Source of the DNA: JBDUDR01 sp040002845
Lineage (GTDB): Bacteria > Actinomycetota > Actinomycetes > Propionibacteriales > Nocardioidaceae
Length of the DNA stretch: 7,559 bases
NCBI GenBank assembly: GCA_040002845.1
Contig: JBDUDR010000139.1
Location: forward strand, 1 to 7,559
Direction of reading: 5' to 3'
Made by a program: the position numbers and the translations under genes. Shown one piece after another: positions 1 to 7,378 of this stretch. The notes below the pieces were generated by a model. It was not told the DNA's origin. It worked only from the letters and a program-made list of their open reading frames with translations, and did no database searches. Each line of letters starts with the position of its first letter. Within the stretch, counting starts at the first letter, position 1.

Positions 1-35
1 GATCCGACACTTGTTCCGCGCGATCCGACACTTGT
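1..35. repeat. 14-bp direct repeat pair with 21-bp period
   Basis: The 14-mer GATCCGACACTTGT occurs at 1-14 and again, without a mismatch, at 22-35. The repeat unit is therefore 21 bp, two helical turns. The 7-bp spacers (15-21 and 36-42) match at only about 3 of 7 positions, so this is a pair of sites and not a simple tandem duplication. More copies could lie to the left of the window. It sits about 125 bp upstream of the secA start. It could be a pair of same-face regulator sites for secA, or multiple terminal repeats of a mobile element that ends here. Nothing in the window decides between them. Confidence 0.7.
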
Positions 36-45
36 ATCGCTGTGG

Positions 46-80
46 GGAACTCGGGGTGTTGGCCGTTCGTCGCCTAACAT
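46..80 (+). promoter_or_regulatory. possible secA promoter region
   Basis: A TAnnnT-type -10 element, TAACAT, lies at 75-80, which would start transcription near 87 and give a leader of about 70 nt. No good -35 lies 16-19 bp upstream (the region reads CGGGGT). An alternative reading is an ECF-type promoter, GGAAC at 46-50, then 17 nt, then CGTC at 68-71. Both are weak, and a promoter upstream of the window edge (for example ahead of an hpf gene, the usual secA neighbour in this phylum) is also possible. Confidence 0.25.
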
Positions 81-145
81 GGCGGGTGCGGAGGGATGAC
101 CAACCACCGCCGCCCGGCTGTGACCGGTGCCCGCTCACTGCAACC

Positions 146-150
146 AGGAG
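146..150 (+). promoter_or_regulatory. secA ribosome binding site
   Basis: AGGAG at 146-150 stands 9 nt before GTG 160. This decides the start: the reading frame is open further up to GTG 127, but that codon has no Shine-Dalgarno sequence. Starting at 160 also gives the family-typical N-terminus (M-P-V-L-L-D-K-I-L). Confidence 0.8.
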
Positions 151-159
151 TTCCTGCCC

Positions 160-3011
<2,852 letters not shown>

Positions 3012-3012
<1 letters not shown>

Positions 3013-3029
3013 CCAGCGGACCGGCTGGT
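3012..3029. terminator. bidirectional hairpin between secA and the convergent operon
   Basis: ACCAGC (3012-3017), a 6-nt loop, and GCTGGT (3024-3029) form a 6-bp stem. Its first base is the last base of the secA stop codon. There is no T-tract, as is common for actinobacterial terminators. It fills the 20-bp gap between two convergent stop codons, so it could serve both transcripts. Confidence 0.5.
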
Positions 3030-3032
3030 TCG

Positions 3033-3593
3033 TCAGCCGATCTGCAGCGCGGTGCACAGCCAGCGGCGCTCGATGATCTCGAGTCGTGCGGCTAGCGCCC
3101 GTGATCTGCAGCCGTGCTGAAGATGGACGGCGACCTCGGCGATGTTGAGCGCGGGCTGGCAGACACGCACCGAACGCACCTGGGGCCTGGCTACCTGACC
3201 GCGGGTTGCGGCGTTGCTGGTCAAGCCCAGGATCCGCACGCGGCGGTTCAAATCTCGGTAGACGGCGCAACTGGTCCAGCGGACCAGTTGCGCCGCCGGC
3301 CGATCGCCGCCGATCACCTCGACGATGGCCTGACAGAACCTGGCGGCCCAGTCACGAGGATCGGGTAGCCCTCGGGCGTCCGGGCCGAAACGCGGGGCGC
3401 TGCCACCGGCCAATACCGTGAGAGTTGGCGGCCCCGGCGGCGCGGAAGCCGTGGACACGTCACCGGCAAGGTCGAGAGCCAGCGTTCCCTGCACGTAAGG
3501 GCTGGTGATGCCCACGTCAATCTCCGGGACACGCACCGAGACAGCTCTGGGCGCCCTGCGCACCCGAAGGGGAGATGGGTTGGGTGTGGTCAT
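3033..3593 (-). CDS. Rv3235 family protein
   Basis: This 186-residue protein matches the Rv3235 family (the DUF6459 type), found near secA in many actinobacteria; no function is established. The N-terminal 75 residues are Pro/Arg-rich and probably disordered. The conserved part runs from 78 to 186: PDPRDWAARFCQAIVEVIGGDRPAAQLVRWT, a variable turn, then VRSVRVCQPALNIAEVAVHL, and an end segment ALAARLEIIERRWLCTALQIG. The alternating pattern resembles a small alpha+beta (NTF2-like) fold, but that is inference. No signal peptide or membrane helix is seen, so a cytosolic place is likely. The start is ATG 3593 (M-T-T-P-N), with G-rich GGGGGG just upstream; longer starts in the same frame overlap the LysM gene and look wrong. 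The ATG overlaps the LysM stop codon (ATGA), so translation is probably coupled. The gene contains the 15-bp inverted repeat listed separately. Confidence 0.88.
   Translation of the reverse strand: MTTPNPSPLRVRRAPRAVSVRVPEIDVGITSPYVQGTLALDLAGDVSTASAPPGPPTLTVLAGGSAPRFGPDARGLPDPRDWAARFCQAIVEVIGGDRPAAQLVRWTSCAVYRDLNRRVRILGLTSNAATRGQVARPQVRSVRVCQPALNIAEVAVHLQHGCRSRALAARLEIIERRWLCTALQIG
3263..3295. repeat. perfect 15-bp inverted repeat inside the Rv3235-family gene
   Basis: CGGCGCAACTGGTCC (3263-3277), a 3-nt loop AGC (3278-3280) and GGACCAGTTGCGCCG (3281-3295) match without a mismatch. The region encodes the conserved AAQLVRWTSCA segment. RNA from either strand would form a very stable hairpin. 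There is no T-run after it on either strand. Confidence 0.9.
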
Positions 3594-4309
3594 CCGACCC
3601 CCCGTGAGACGTCTTTGGGAGCCTGCAACACAGTGCCGGGGATGATCAGCCCGGGGTCGTCGCCGATCACGGAACGGTTGGCGGCGTACCATCGCGGCCA
3701 CTCCGCGGCGACCTCGGCCTCGCCCGCCCCGAAGCCCAGCTGGCGGGCCGCGATCTGCCACAGCGTGTCGCCTTGGCGGACGACCACCTGTCGTGGGGTC
3801 GCCTGTGGATCGACTGCCTCTCCGGTAGGCCGCTCAGGCATGGGGAGGCCATCGAGCCGGATTGCGCTGTGCCTGTTCGAGCCGGTCACGTTGGAGGCGT
3901 TGGCGTAGCCGTGAGGCGACGAAGTGTCTGAGCCCGCGCTTGCCTGCGGCGCGACCAACCCGACTGCCGGAACCGCGACCACCGCCGCGCCGCATGCCAG
4001 GCGTAGCGAATGCCGCCAGGCGACGGGCGCGACGACCCGCGCGCAACCGCGCGACAGCTGTCCGAGGCGCCCTCCGAGTTGCTCGCCGAGCGACACCACG
4101 ACGACCAGGACGACCCATGAGTAACCGGCGACGCCCAAAATGGCGCACCCGCCGGCAAGCTGGCTGGACAGGGCTGACGGATGCTCGGCCGCCTCGGTGA
4201 CCGCCGGCTTCGCGGCATAGGCGAGCGCGCAGCCGACAGCGATGAGCGCGGCGGCGAACCGACAAGGCAGCAAACCCGAGTGCACATTCCAACCCTGTTT
4301 GGTCCTCAT
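3590..4309 (-). CDS. LysM domain membrane protein
   Basis: This 239-residue protein should sit in the cytoplasmic membrane and hold a peptidoglycan-binding LysM domain outside. Hydrophobic segments are at about 16-33, 52-74 and 104-122. The N-terminus has R2, K4 and R17, the loop 75-103 is Arg-rich, and the loop 34-51 is acidic. By the positive-inside rule this gives N-in and C-out. A Ser/Pro-rich linker (124-172) leads to LysM at 174-230: VVVRQGDTLWQIAARQLG, an insert, then WYAANRSVIGDDPGLIIPGTVLQAP. The insert (GFGAGEAEVAAEWPR) makes this LysM longer than the usual 45 or so residues, a form common in actinobacterial proteins of this type. The start is ATG 4309. AGGAG stands only 2 nt before it, which is close; GTG 4285 (residue 9) is the alternative. 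It is the first gene of a leftward pair and overlaps the Rv3235-family gene by 4 nt. Confidence 0.9.
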   Translation of the reverse strand: MRTKQGWNVHSGLLPCRFAAALIAVGCALAYAAKPAVTEAAEHPSALSSQLAGGCAILGVAGYSWVVLVVVVSLGEQLGGRLGQLSRGCARVVAPVAWRHSLRLACGAAVVAVPAVGLVAPQASAGSDTSSPHGYANASNVTGSNRHSAIRLDGLPMPERPTGEAVDPQATPRQVVVRQGDTLWQIAARQLGFGAGEAEVAAEWPRWYAANRSVIGDDPGLIIPGTVLQAPKDVSRGVG

Positions 4310-4344
4310 GACTCCTCGTTACTTTCGTTTGCTTCTATTTACAT

Positions 4345-4374
4345 GTTTTAGCGGCTACTAAGTTGTGAAGTCAA
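4345..4374 (-). promoter_or_regulatory. promoter of the LysM / Rv3235-family operon
   Basis: On the minus strand, -35 TTGACT (4369-4374) and -10 TAAAAC (4345-4350) stand 18 bp apart. Transcription would start near 4338, giving a leader of about 28 nt. The surrounding 60 bp (about 4316-4375) are markedly AT-rich against a high-GC background. A TTGTCCACA box begins 4 bp upstream of the -35, a suitable place for a regulator. Confidence 0.55.
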
Positions 4375-4378
4375 CCGA

Positions 4379-4387
4379 TTGTCCACA
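4379..4387 (+). promoter_or_regulatory. DnaA-box-like site TTGTCCACA (first copy)
   Basis: TTGTCCACA is identical to the DnaA box preferred in Streptomyces-type high-GC actinobacteria. It lies in the divergent spacer between the LysM gene and the 188-aa gene. The second copy at 5350-5358 shares the 11-mer ATTGTCCACAG. Whether DnaA or another protein binds is not known. Confidence 0.5.
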
Positions 4388-4402
4388 GAGGCATCCGGCG
4401 GG

Positions 4403-4433
4403 GTGACACGGGGCGGCAGCCGCCGGGTACCGT
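4403..4433 (+). promoter_or_regulatory. possible promoter for a leaderless transcript of the 188-aa gene
   Basis: GTGACA (4403-4408, 5 of 6 to TTGACA), a 19-bp spacer, and TACCGT (4428-4433, TAnnnT type) would start RNA at or next to ATG 4440. That fits the lack of a Shine-Dalgarno sequence before this ATG. A perfect inverted repeat GGCGGC-A-GCCGCC (4412-4424) fills the spacer and could be an operator. Confidence 0.4.
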
Positions 4434-4439
4434 CCGTGC

Positions 4440-5006
4440 ATGCGCTGGGAGCAGTTGTTCGAAGACCTGGAGAGTCAGCTCGAGCAGCTGTCCCTGGCAG
4501 AGAGGGATGCTGAGATTGCAGATCGCACTCGTGCCGAGCTGGGGAGGGTTTTCATGCTCGACCGCCTGCGGGCCAGCGTTGGGCGGACCGTCATCTGTTC
4601 GCTGAGCGACGGGGGAGTGGTTCGGGGCTGCCTCAATCGAGTCGGCGCCGACTTCGTACTGCTCAGCCAGGCGCGCGGCGAAACCGTCGTGCCGCTGACC
4701 GCAATGGTCCTGCTCGAGGGTCTCGGAGAGGGAGCCGTCAGCGCGGCCGTGGCCGGGAGAGTCGTGTCGCGACTCGGACTGACGGCGGTGTTGCGCTCGC
4801 TGGCCCGAGACCGCAGCGCGGTCCGGCTTTGCGTCGGCGGTGACCGGGTGCTGGTCGGCACGGTGCAGCGAGTGGGAGCAGACTTCCTGCAGCTGGCCGT
4901 GCACGAGGCGGAGGAGTCGCCGCGCCCGGGCGCGGTCCGGGCGACCCCGGTGATTCCGCTGGCGAGGTTGACATCGGTGGAGCGGGTGTCTGAGCCAATC
5001 GTCTGA
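4440..5006 (+). CDS. conserved actinobacterial protein with two tandem Sm-like beta units
   Basis: I recognise the general type (MRWEQLFEDLE... N-terminus in actinobacterial hypothetical proteins, sometimes labelled a Fis-family regulator without visible support) but know no function. Seen in the 188 residues: an acidic amphipathic helix (1-35, possible coiled coil), then two similar units. Unit 1 (about 40-92) carries RLRASVGRTVICSL, GGVVRGCLNRVGADFVLL and VVPLTAMVLL. Unit 2 (about 115-183) carries VLRSLARDRSAVRLCV, DRVLVGTVQRVGADFLQL and PVIPLARLTSV. The shared RVGADF core, followed by a strand ending in V(I)PL, resembles an LSm or SH3-like barrel, so RNA, DNA or protein binding is possible (inference). 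No signal peptide or membrane helix is seen, so it is probably cytosolic. The start is ATG 4440; no Shine-Dalgarno is seen and a leaderless message is likely. It is divergent from the LysM gene and convergent with the HTH gene. Confidence 0.85.
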   Translation: MRWEQLFEDLESQLEQLSLAERDAEIADRTRAELGRVFMLDRLRASVGRTVICSLSDGGVVRGCLNRVGADFVLLSQARGETVVPLTAMVLLEGLGEGAVSAAVAGRVVSRLGLTAVLRSLARDRSAVRLCVGGDRVLVGTVQRVGADFLQLAVHEAEESPRPGAVRATPVIPLARLTSVERVSEPIV

Positions 5007-5008
5007 GC

Positions 5009-5023
5009 GGCTGCCGGGCAGCC
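5009..5023. terminator. hairpin between convergent genes
   Basis: GGCTGC (5009-5014), a 3-nt loop, and GCAGCC (5018-5023) form a GC-rich 6-bp stem in the 24-bp gap between the stop codons of the 188-aa gene and the HTH gene. There is no T-tract. The position suggests a bidirectional terminator. Confidence 0.55.
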
Positions 5024-5030
5024 TCGCGTC

Positions 5031-5309
5031 TCACGATCCGTCGGAGCTCTCAGCCTCGCCGTAGGGGTGGGAGGTGATGAACTCGGTGGTCTCGTGGTAG
5101 AGCCGTCGGATGTACGCCTCCAGCTCCGTCGTCTCGACTCTCCATTGACCACGGCCGCCGATCTTGATCGCCTTGATCTCCCCGCGGCGAACCAGGGCGT
5201 AGACCTGGGCTGCGGAGATGTTGAGCACGTCGGCGACATCGGCCAAGTGCAGGAACCGCTGCTGACTTTGCGGCCCGAGCGGGGACGCTCCAGGGGTCGC
5301 ATCTGACAT
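5031..5309 (-). CDS. BldC/excisionase-type helix-turn-helix protein
   Basis: A 92-residue DNA-binding protein of the HTH_17 (MerR-like, excisionase) type. The domain spans about 19-69: FLHLADVADVLNISAAQVYALVRRGEIKAIKIGGRGQWRVETTELEAYI, with the helix-turn-helix (ADVADVLNISAAQVYALVRRG) followed by a wing (IKIGGRGQWRV). Short proteins of this class include BldC, which binds AT-rich direct repeats head to tail, and phage excisionases; no phage genes are near, so a transcription factor is more likely. The C-terminal tail is acidic. Start: ATG 5309 gives the compact family form but has no Shine-Dalgarno. GTG 5357 would add 16 residues (M-D-N-A-R-A-H-R) and has AGGG 7 nt upstream, so it is a real alternative. 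It is divergent from the SAF gene, whose promoter it could control, along with its own. Confidence 0.88.
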   Translation of the reverse strand: MSDATPGASPLGPQSQQRFLHLADVADVLNISAAQVYALVRRGEIKAIKIGGRGQWRVETTELEAYIRRLYHETTEFITSHPYGEAESSDGS

Positions 5310-5349
5310 GGCGGTCAGTGTGTCACGACGGTGCCGGTGGGCTCTGGCA

Positions 5350-5358
5350 TTGTCCACA
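5350..5358 (+). promoter_or_regulatory. DnaA-box-like site TTGTCCACA (second copy)
   Basis: This copy is identical to the site at 4379-4387 and in the same orientation. It lies in the divergent spacer between the HTH gene and the SAF gene, 26 bp upstream of the proposed SAF -35. It overlaps the alternative GTG start (5357) of the HTH gene. Confidence 0.5.
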
Positions 5359-5384
5359 GGTTCCCTGGTCCGCCAGGCGGGGGG

Positions 5385-5413
5385 CTGCCAGATCGTGATC
5401 GAGTGTGCACAAT
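5385..5413 (+). promoter_or_regulatory. possible promoter of the SAF-cpaE-HAD operon
   Basis: CTGCCA (5385-5390, 4 of 6 to TTGACA), 17 bp, and CACAAT (5408-5413, 4 of 6 to TATAAT) place the RNA start close to GTG 5421. The message would then be leaderless, which fits the absence of a Shine-Dalgarno sequence. The palindrome TGTGCACA (5404-5411) overlaps the -10 and could be an operator. Confidence 0.35.
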
Positions 5414-5420
5414 GTGTCGG

Positions 5421-6104
5421 GTGTCCGAGCCCGCAGCTGCTTTGCCCGAGTCTCCGACCGCGCGACGGGGCATCCGGTCGCGCTGGCGCGACCCTCGCCT
5501 GCTGCTCGGAGTCCTGCTCGTGCTGGCCAGCGTGTTGGTGGGCGCGCGAGTGCTGGCCGGGTCTGATGACGCGACGCCGGTCTGGGCGGCAACCAGAGAC
5601 CTCCCGGCCGGATTGCAGGTCTCGGCTGACGATGTCGAGGTGGTCGATGTGTCATTTGGCTCCGAGGTCGGCACGGCTTATGTCAGCGCCACCACTCCGC
5701 TGCCCTCCGGAATGATCTTGGCAAAGCCGGTGGCTGCCCACGAACTGCTGACCCACAGCGCCGTCGACACCGGGGCCGTCGGCCCGGTCGCCCAGTTGCC
5801 ACTCGGCGTCGAGTCCTCGCTGCTGCCAGGTGACCTGGCAGCTGGGGACGTCGTCGACGTCTGGGTCGTTCCCTCCCCTGCAGTCAACTCCTCCGGTGCG
5901 ACCAGCAGGGCTTACGGCGCCCCGCACGCCATCAGCGTTCTGCCAGGGGTCATCGTGGTAGCGACGGACTCGCTGGCGGCCTTGGGCGGCGGATCGACGC
6001 GGAACGTGGTGGTCGGTCTTGGCGGGGAACAACTGGGGAGACTGGCGACCGTGCTGCCGAGGCTCGTCTCTGGAACGATCGTCTTAGTTCGCCACGGGGT
6101 TTGA
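5421..6104 (+). CDS. SAF-domain membrane protein, CpaB/RcpC-like
   Basis: SAF domains occur in CpaB/RcpC of Tad/Flp pilus systems and in FlgA of flagella; CpaB helps assemble the secretin channel. In this 227-residue protein an Arg-rich cytosolic stretch (ARRGIRSRWRDPR, 14-26) is followed by one membrane helix (about 27-46). The SAF domain comes next outside (about 53-117: VWAATRDLPAGLQVSADDVEVVDV, then LPSGMILAKPVAAHELL). An RcpC-like half follows (LLPGDLAAGDVVDVWVVPS, 134-152) and ends in a beta-rich segment to 227. It is shorter than proteobacterial CpaB, but this length is ordinary for actinobacterial SAF proteins. Start: GTG 5421 (M-S-E-P-A) is chosen because the promoter puts the RNA start there; ATG 5412 is the alternative, and the frame is open to 5331. 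The CpaE-like gene follows after 5 nt, so the two are one operon. Confidence 0.87.
   Translation: MSEPAAALPESPTARRGIRSRWRDPRLLLGVLLVLASVLVGARVLAGSDDATPVWAATRDLPAGLQVSADDVEVVDVSFGSEVGTAYVSATTPLPSGMILAKPVAAHELLTHSAVDTGAVGPVAQLPLGVESSLLPGDLAAGDVVDVWVVPSPAVNSSGATSRAYGAPHAISVLPGVIVVATDSLAALGGGSTRNVVVGLGGEQLGRLATVLPRLVSGTIVLVRHGV
5822..5842. repeat. 10-bp inverted repeat in the SAF gene
   Basis: GCTGCCAGGT (5822-5831), one central G, and ACCTGGCAGC (5833-5842) form a perfect inverted repeat. It encodes LLPGDLAA. As DNA it looks like a dimeric protein site; as RNA it could form a short hairpin. Confidence 0.75.
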
Positions 6105-6109
6105 ACGCC

Positions 6110-7378
6110 ATGCTCACCGTCCTCGTTGCCGTCGGCGCCGCGTCGTGGGAGTCAGACTTCGTGGCCTCGTTGCAGCACCAGCGCGGGATGCGAGTCGTCC
6201 GGCGCTGCGTCGACATCGCGGACCTGCTGGCGGCGGCGAGCTCTGGGCGCGCCCAGGCGGCTCTGGTCTCGACGGCACTAGTCGGTCTCGATGCCGACGC
6301 GGTCTCGCGGCTGGCGGACCGGGGAGTCGACGCGATCGGTGTCGTGACCGGTGGCAGCTCCAGCCAGGCTGCTCGACTCAAGGGCCTCAACATCAGCGTG
6401 CTGGTGGACGCCGAGGCGCCCGAGGCCATTGCCACTGCCCTGACCGAGGCCGAGGCAGGTCGGGCCCAGCACCGAGCCGACCTGCCCGGTCACCCGGACG
6501 AAGACGACATGGCTGCCGGTGCCCCGACCCAGCGGGGCAGCACCATTGCCGTCTGGGGTCCCAGCGGCGGTCCCGGCCGCAGTACCGTCGCCCTCGGACT
6601 GGCCACCGAGCTTTCCGAGGGCGGTGCTTCCACGATGTTGATCGATGCGGATGTCTACGGCGGATCGGTGGCAGCGATGTTGGCAATGCTGGACGAGTCG
6701 TCCGGCGTCCTGGCCGCGGCGCGAAGCGCTAACACCGGCAGTCTCGATGCCGACACGTTGGCCCAACAGGCCCGTGAGGTGGCTCCAATGCTCCGTGTGT
6801 TGACCGGTCTGCCCAGAGCTGACCGTTGGCCACAACTGCGCCCCAGCGCCCTGTCGGTGCTGCTGGCTCGGTCCCGGACACTGGCCGCGTTCACGGTGGT
6901 GGACCTGGGGTTCTCACTCGAACAGGACGAGGAGCTCAGTTTCGACACTGCCGCCCCCCGGCGCAACGGTGCGACCCTGCTGGTGATCGAGGAGGCGGAT
7001 CGAGTGCTCGCTGTCGGCTCGGCAGATCCGATCGGTCTGGGCCGGTTGACCAGGGGCGTGGTGGACCTTCGCGAGGCCGTTCCCGGCGTGGACGTTGAGA
7101 TCGTGGTCAACCGGATGCGGCCGTCGCTCGGCTGGTCGCAGGAGGAGGTACGTGAGACCGTCGCACGGTTCACGGGCGTGGACACGATTCGCTTCCTGCC
7201 AGAGGATCGGTCGGCCTGTGACCGTGCGCTGGTGGAGGGGCGGACCCTGGCCGAGGTGGCGCCTGACTCGGCGCTGCGATTTGAGCTCGGTCGGCTCGCA
7301 GGGGACCTGTTGGGTGTCTCCGTGGCAGATCGCCGACGGGGACGATTGAGGCGAATGCTCACGGGTTCGGCGTTGTGA
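6110..7378 (+). CDS. CpaE/TadZ-like P-loop protein of the MinD/ParA type
   Basis: A 422-residue protein with the layout of CpaE/TadZ, cytosolic proteins that place the Tad pilus machine at the cell pole. The N-terminal 1-113 resemble a receiver domain (MLTVLVAVGAASWESDF, then ALVSTALVGL) but have no acceptor Asp at the end of the third strand. A charged linker (114-142) leads to the MinD-like ATPase fold (about 144-402). Its elements are the P-loop GPSGGPGRST (150-159), MLIDADVYGG (D179, D181), the Walker B-like FTVVDLGF (D265), TLLVIEEAD and IVVNRMRP (N334). The MinD signature KGGxGK[ST] has lost both lysines (S152 and R157 stand there), so ATP hydrolysis may be weak or absent. Start: ATG 6110 has CGGGG about 10 nt upstream; TTG 6101 overlaps the SAF stop but has its Shine-Dalgarno too close. 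No CpaF/TadA gene follows in the window. Confidence 0.87.
   Translation: MLTVLVAVGAASWESDFVASLQHQRGMRVVRRCVDIADLLAAASSGRAQAALVSTALVGLDADAVSRLADRGVDAIGVVTGGSSSQAARLKGLNISVLVDAEAPEAIATALTEAEAGRAQHRADLPGHPDEDDMAAGAPTQRGSTIAVWGPSGGPGRSTVALGLATELSEGGASTMLIDADVYGGSVAAMLAMLDESSGVLAAARSANTGSLDADTLAQQAREVAPMLRVLTGLPRADRWPQLRPSALSVLLARSRTLAAFTVVDLGFSLEQDEELSFDTAAPRRNGATLLVIEEADRVLAVGSADPIGLGRLTRGVVDLREAVPGVDVEIVVNRMRPSLGWSQEEVRETVARFTGVDTIRFLPEDRSACDRALVEGRTLAEVAPDSALRFELGRLAGDLLGVSVADRRRGRLRRMLTGSAL

Noticed and set aside
3033..3761. Longer N-terminus for the Rv3235-family protein (start at 3761)
   Set aside because: The extra 56 residues are Arg/Gly-rich and are encoded within the LysM domain region in another frame. 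ATG 3593, which overlaps the LysM stop, is the better start.
4475..5302. 275-codon minus-strand frame across the 188-aa gene and the HTH gene
   Set aside because: It is Ser/Thr/Arg/Pro-rich with no recognisable domain and covers two better supported genes in other frames.
5031..5309. Phage excisionase with nearby attachment site
   Set aside because: The HTH type is shared with excisionases, but no integrase, tRNA or att-like repeat is present and the neighbours are chromosomal housekeeping or envelope genes.
4379..5358. Replication origin
   Set aside because: Only two DnaA-box-like sites about 970 bp apart, with no box cluster, and no dnaA, dnaN or parAB genes. Regulation is a better reading.
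6827..6835. Third DnaA-like box (TTGGCCACA)
   Set aside because: It has one mismatch in the core and lies inside the CpaE-like coding sequence, so chance is the simplest explanation.
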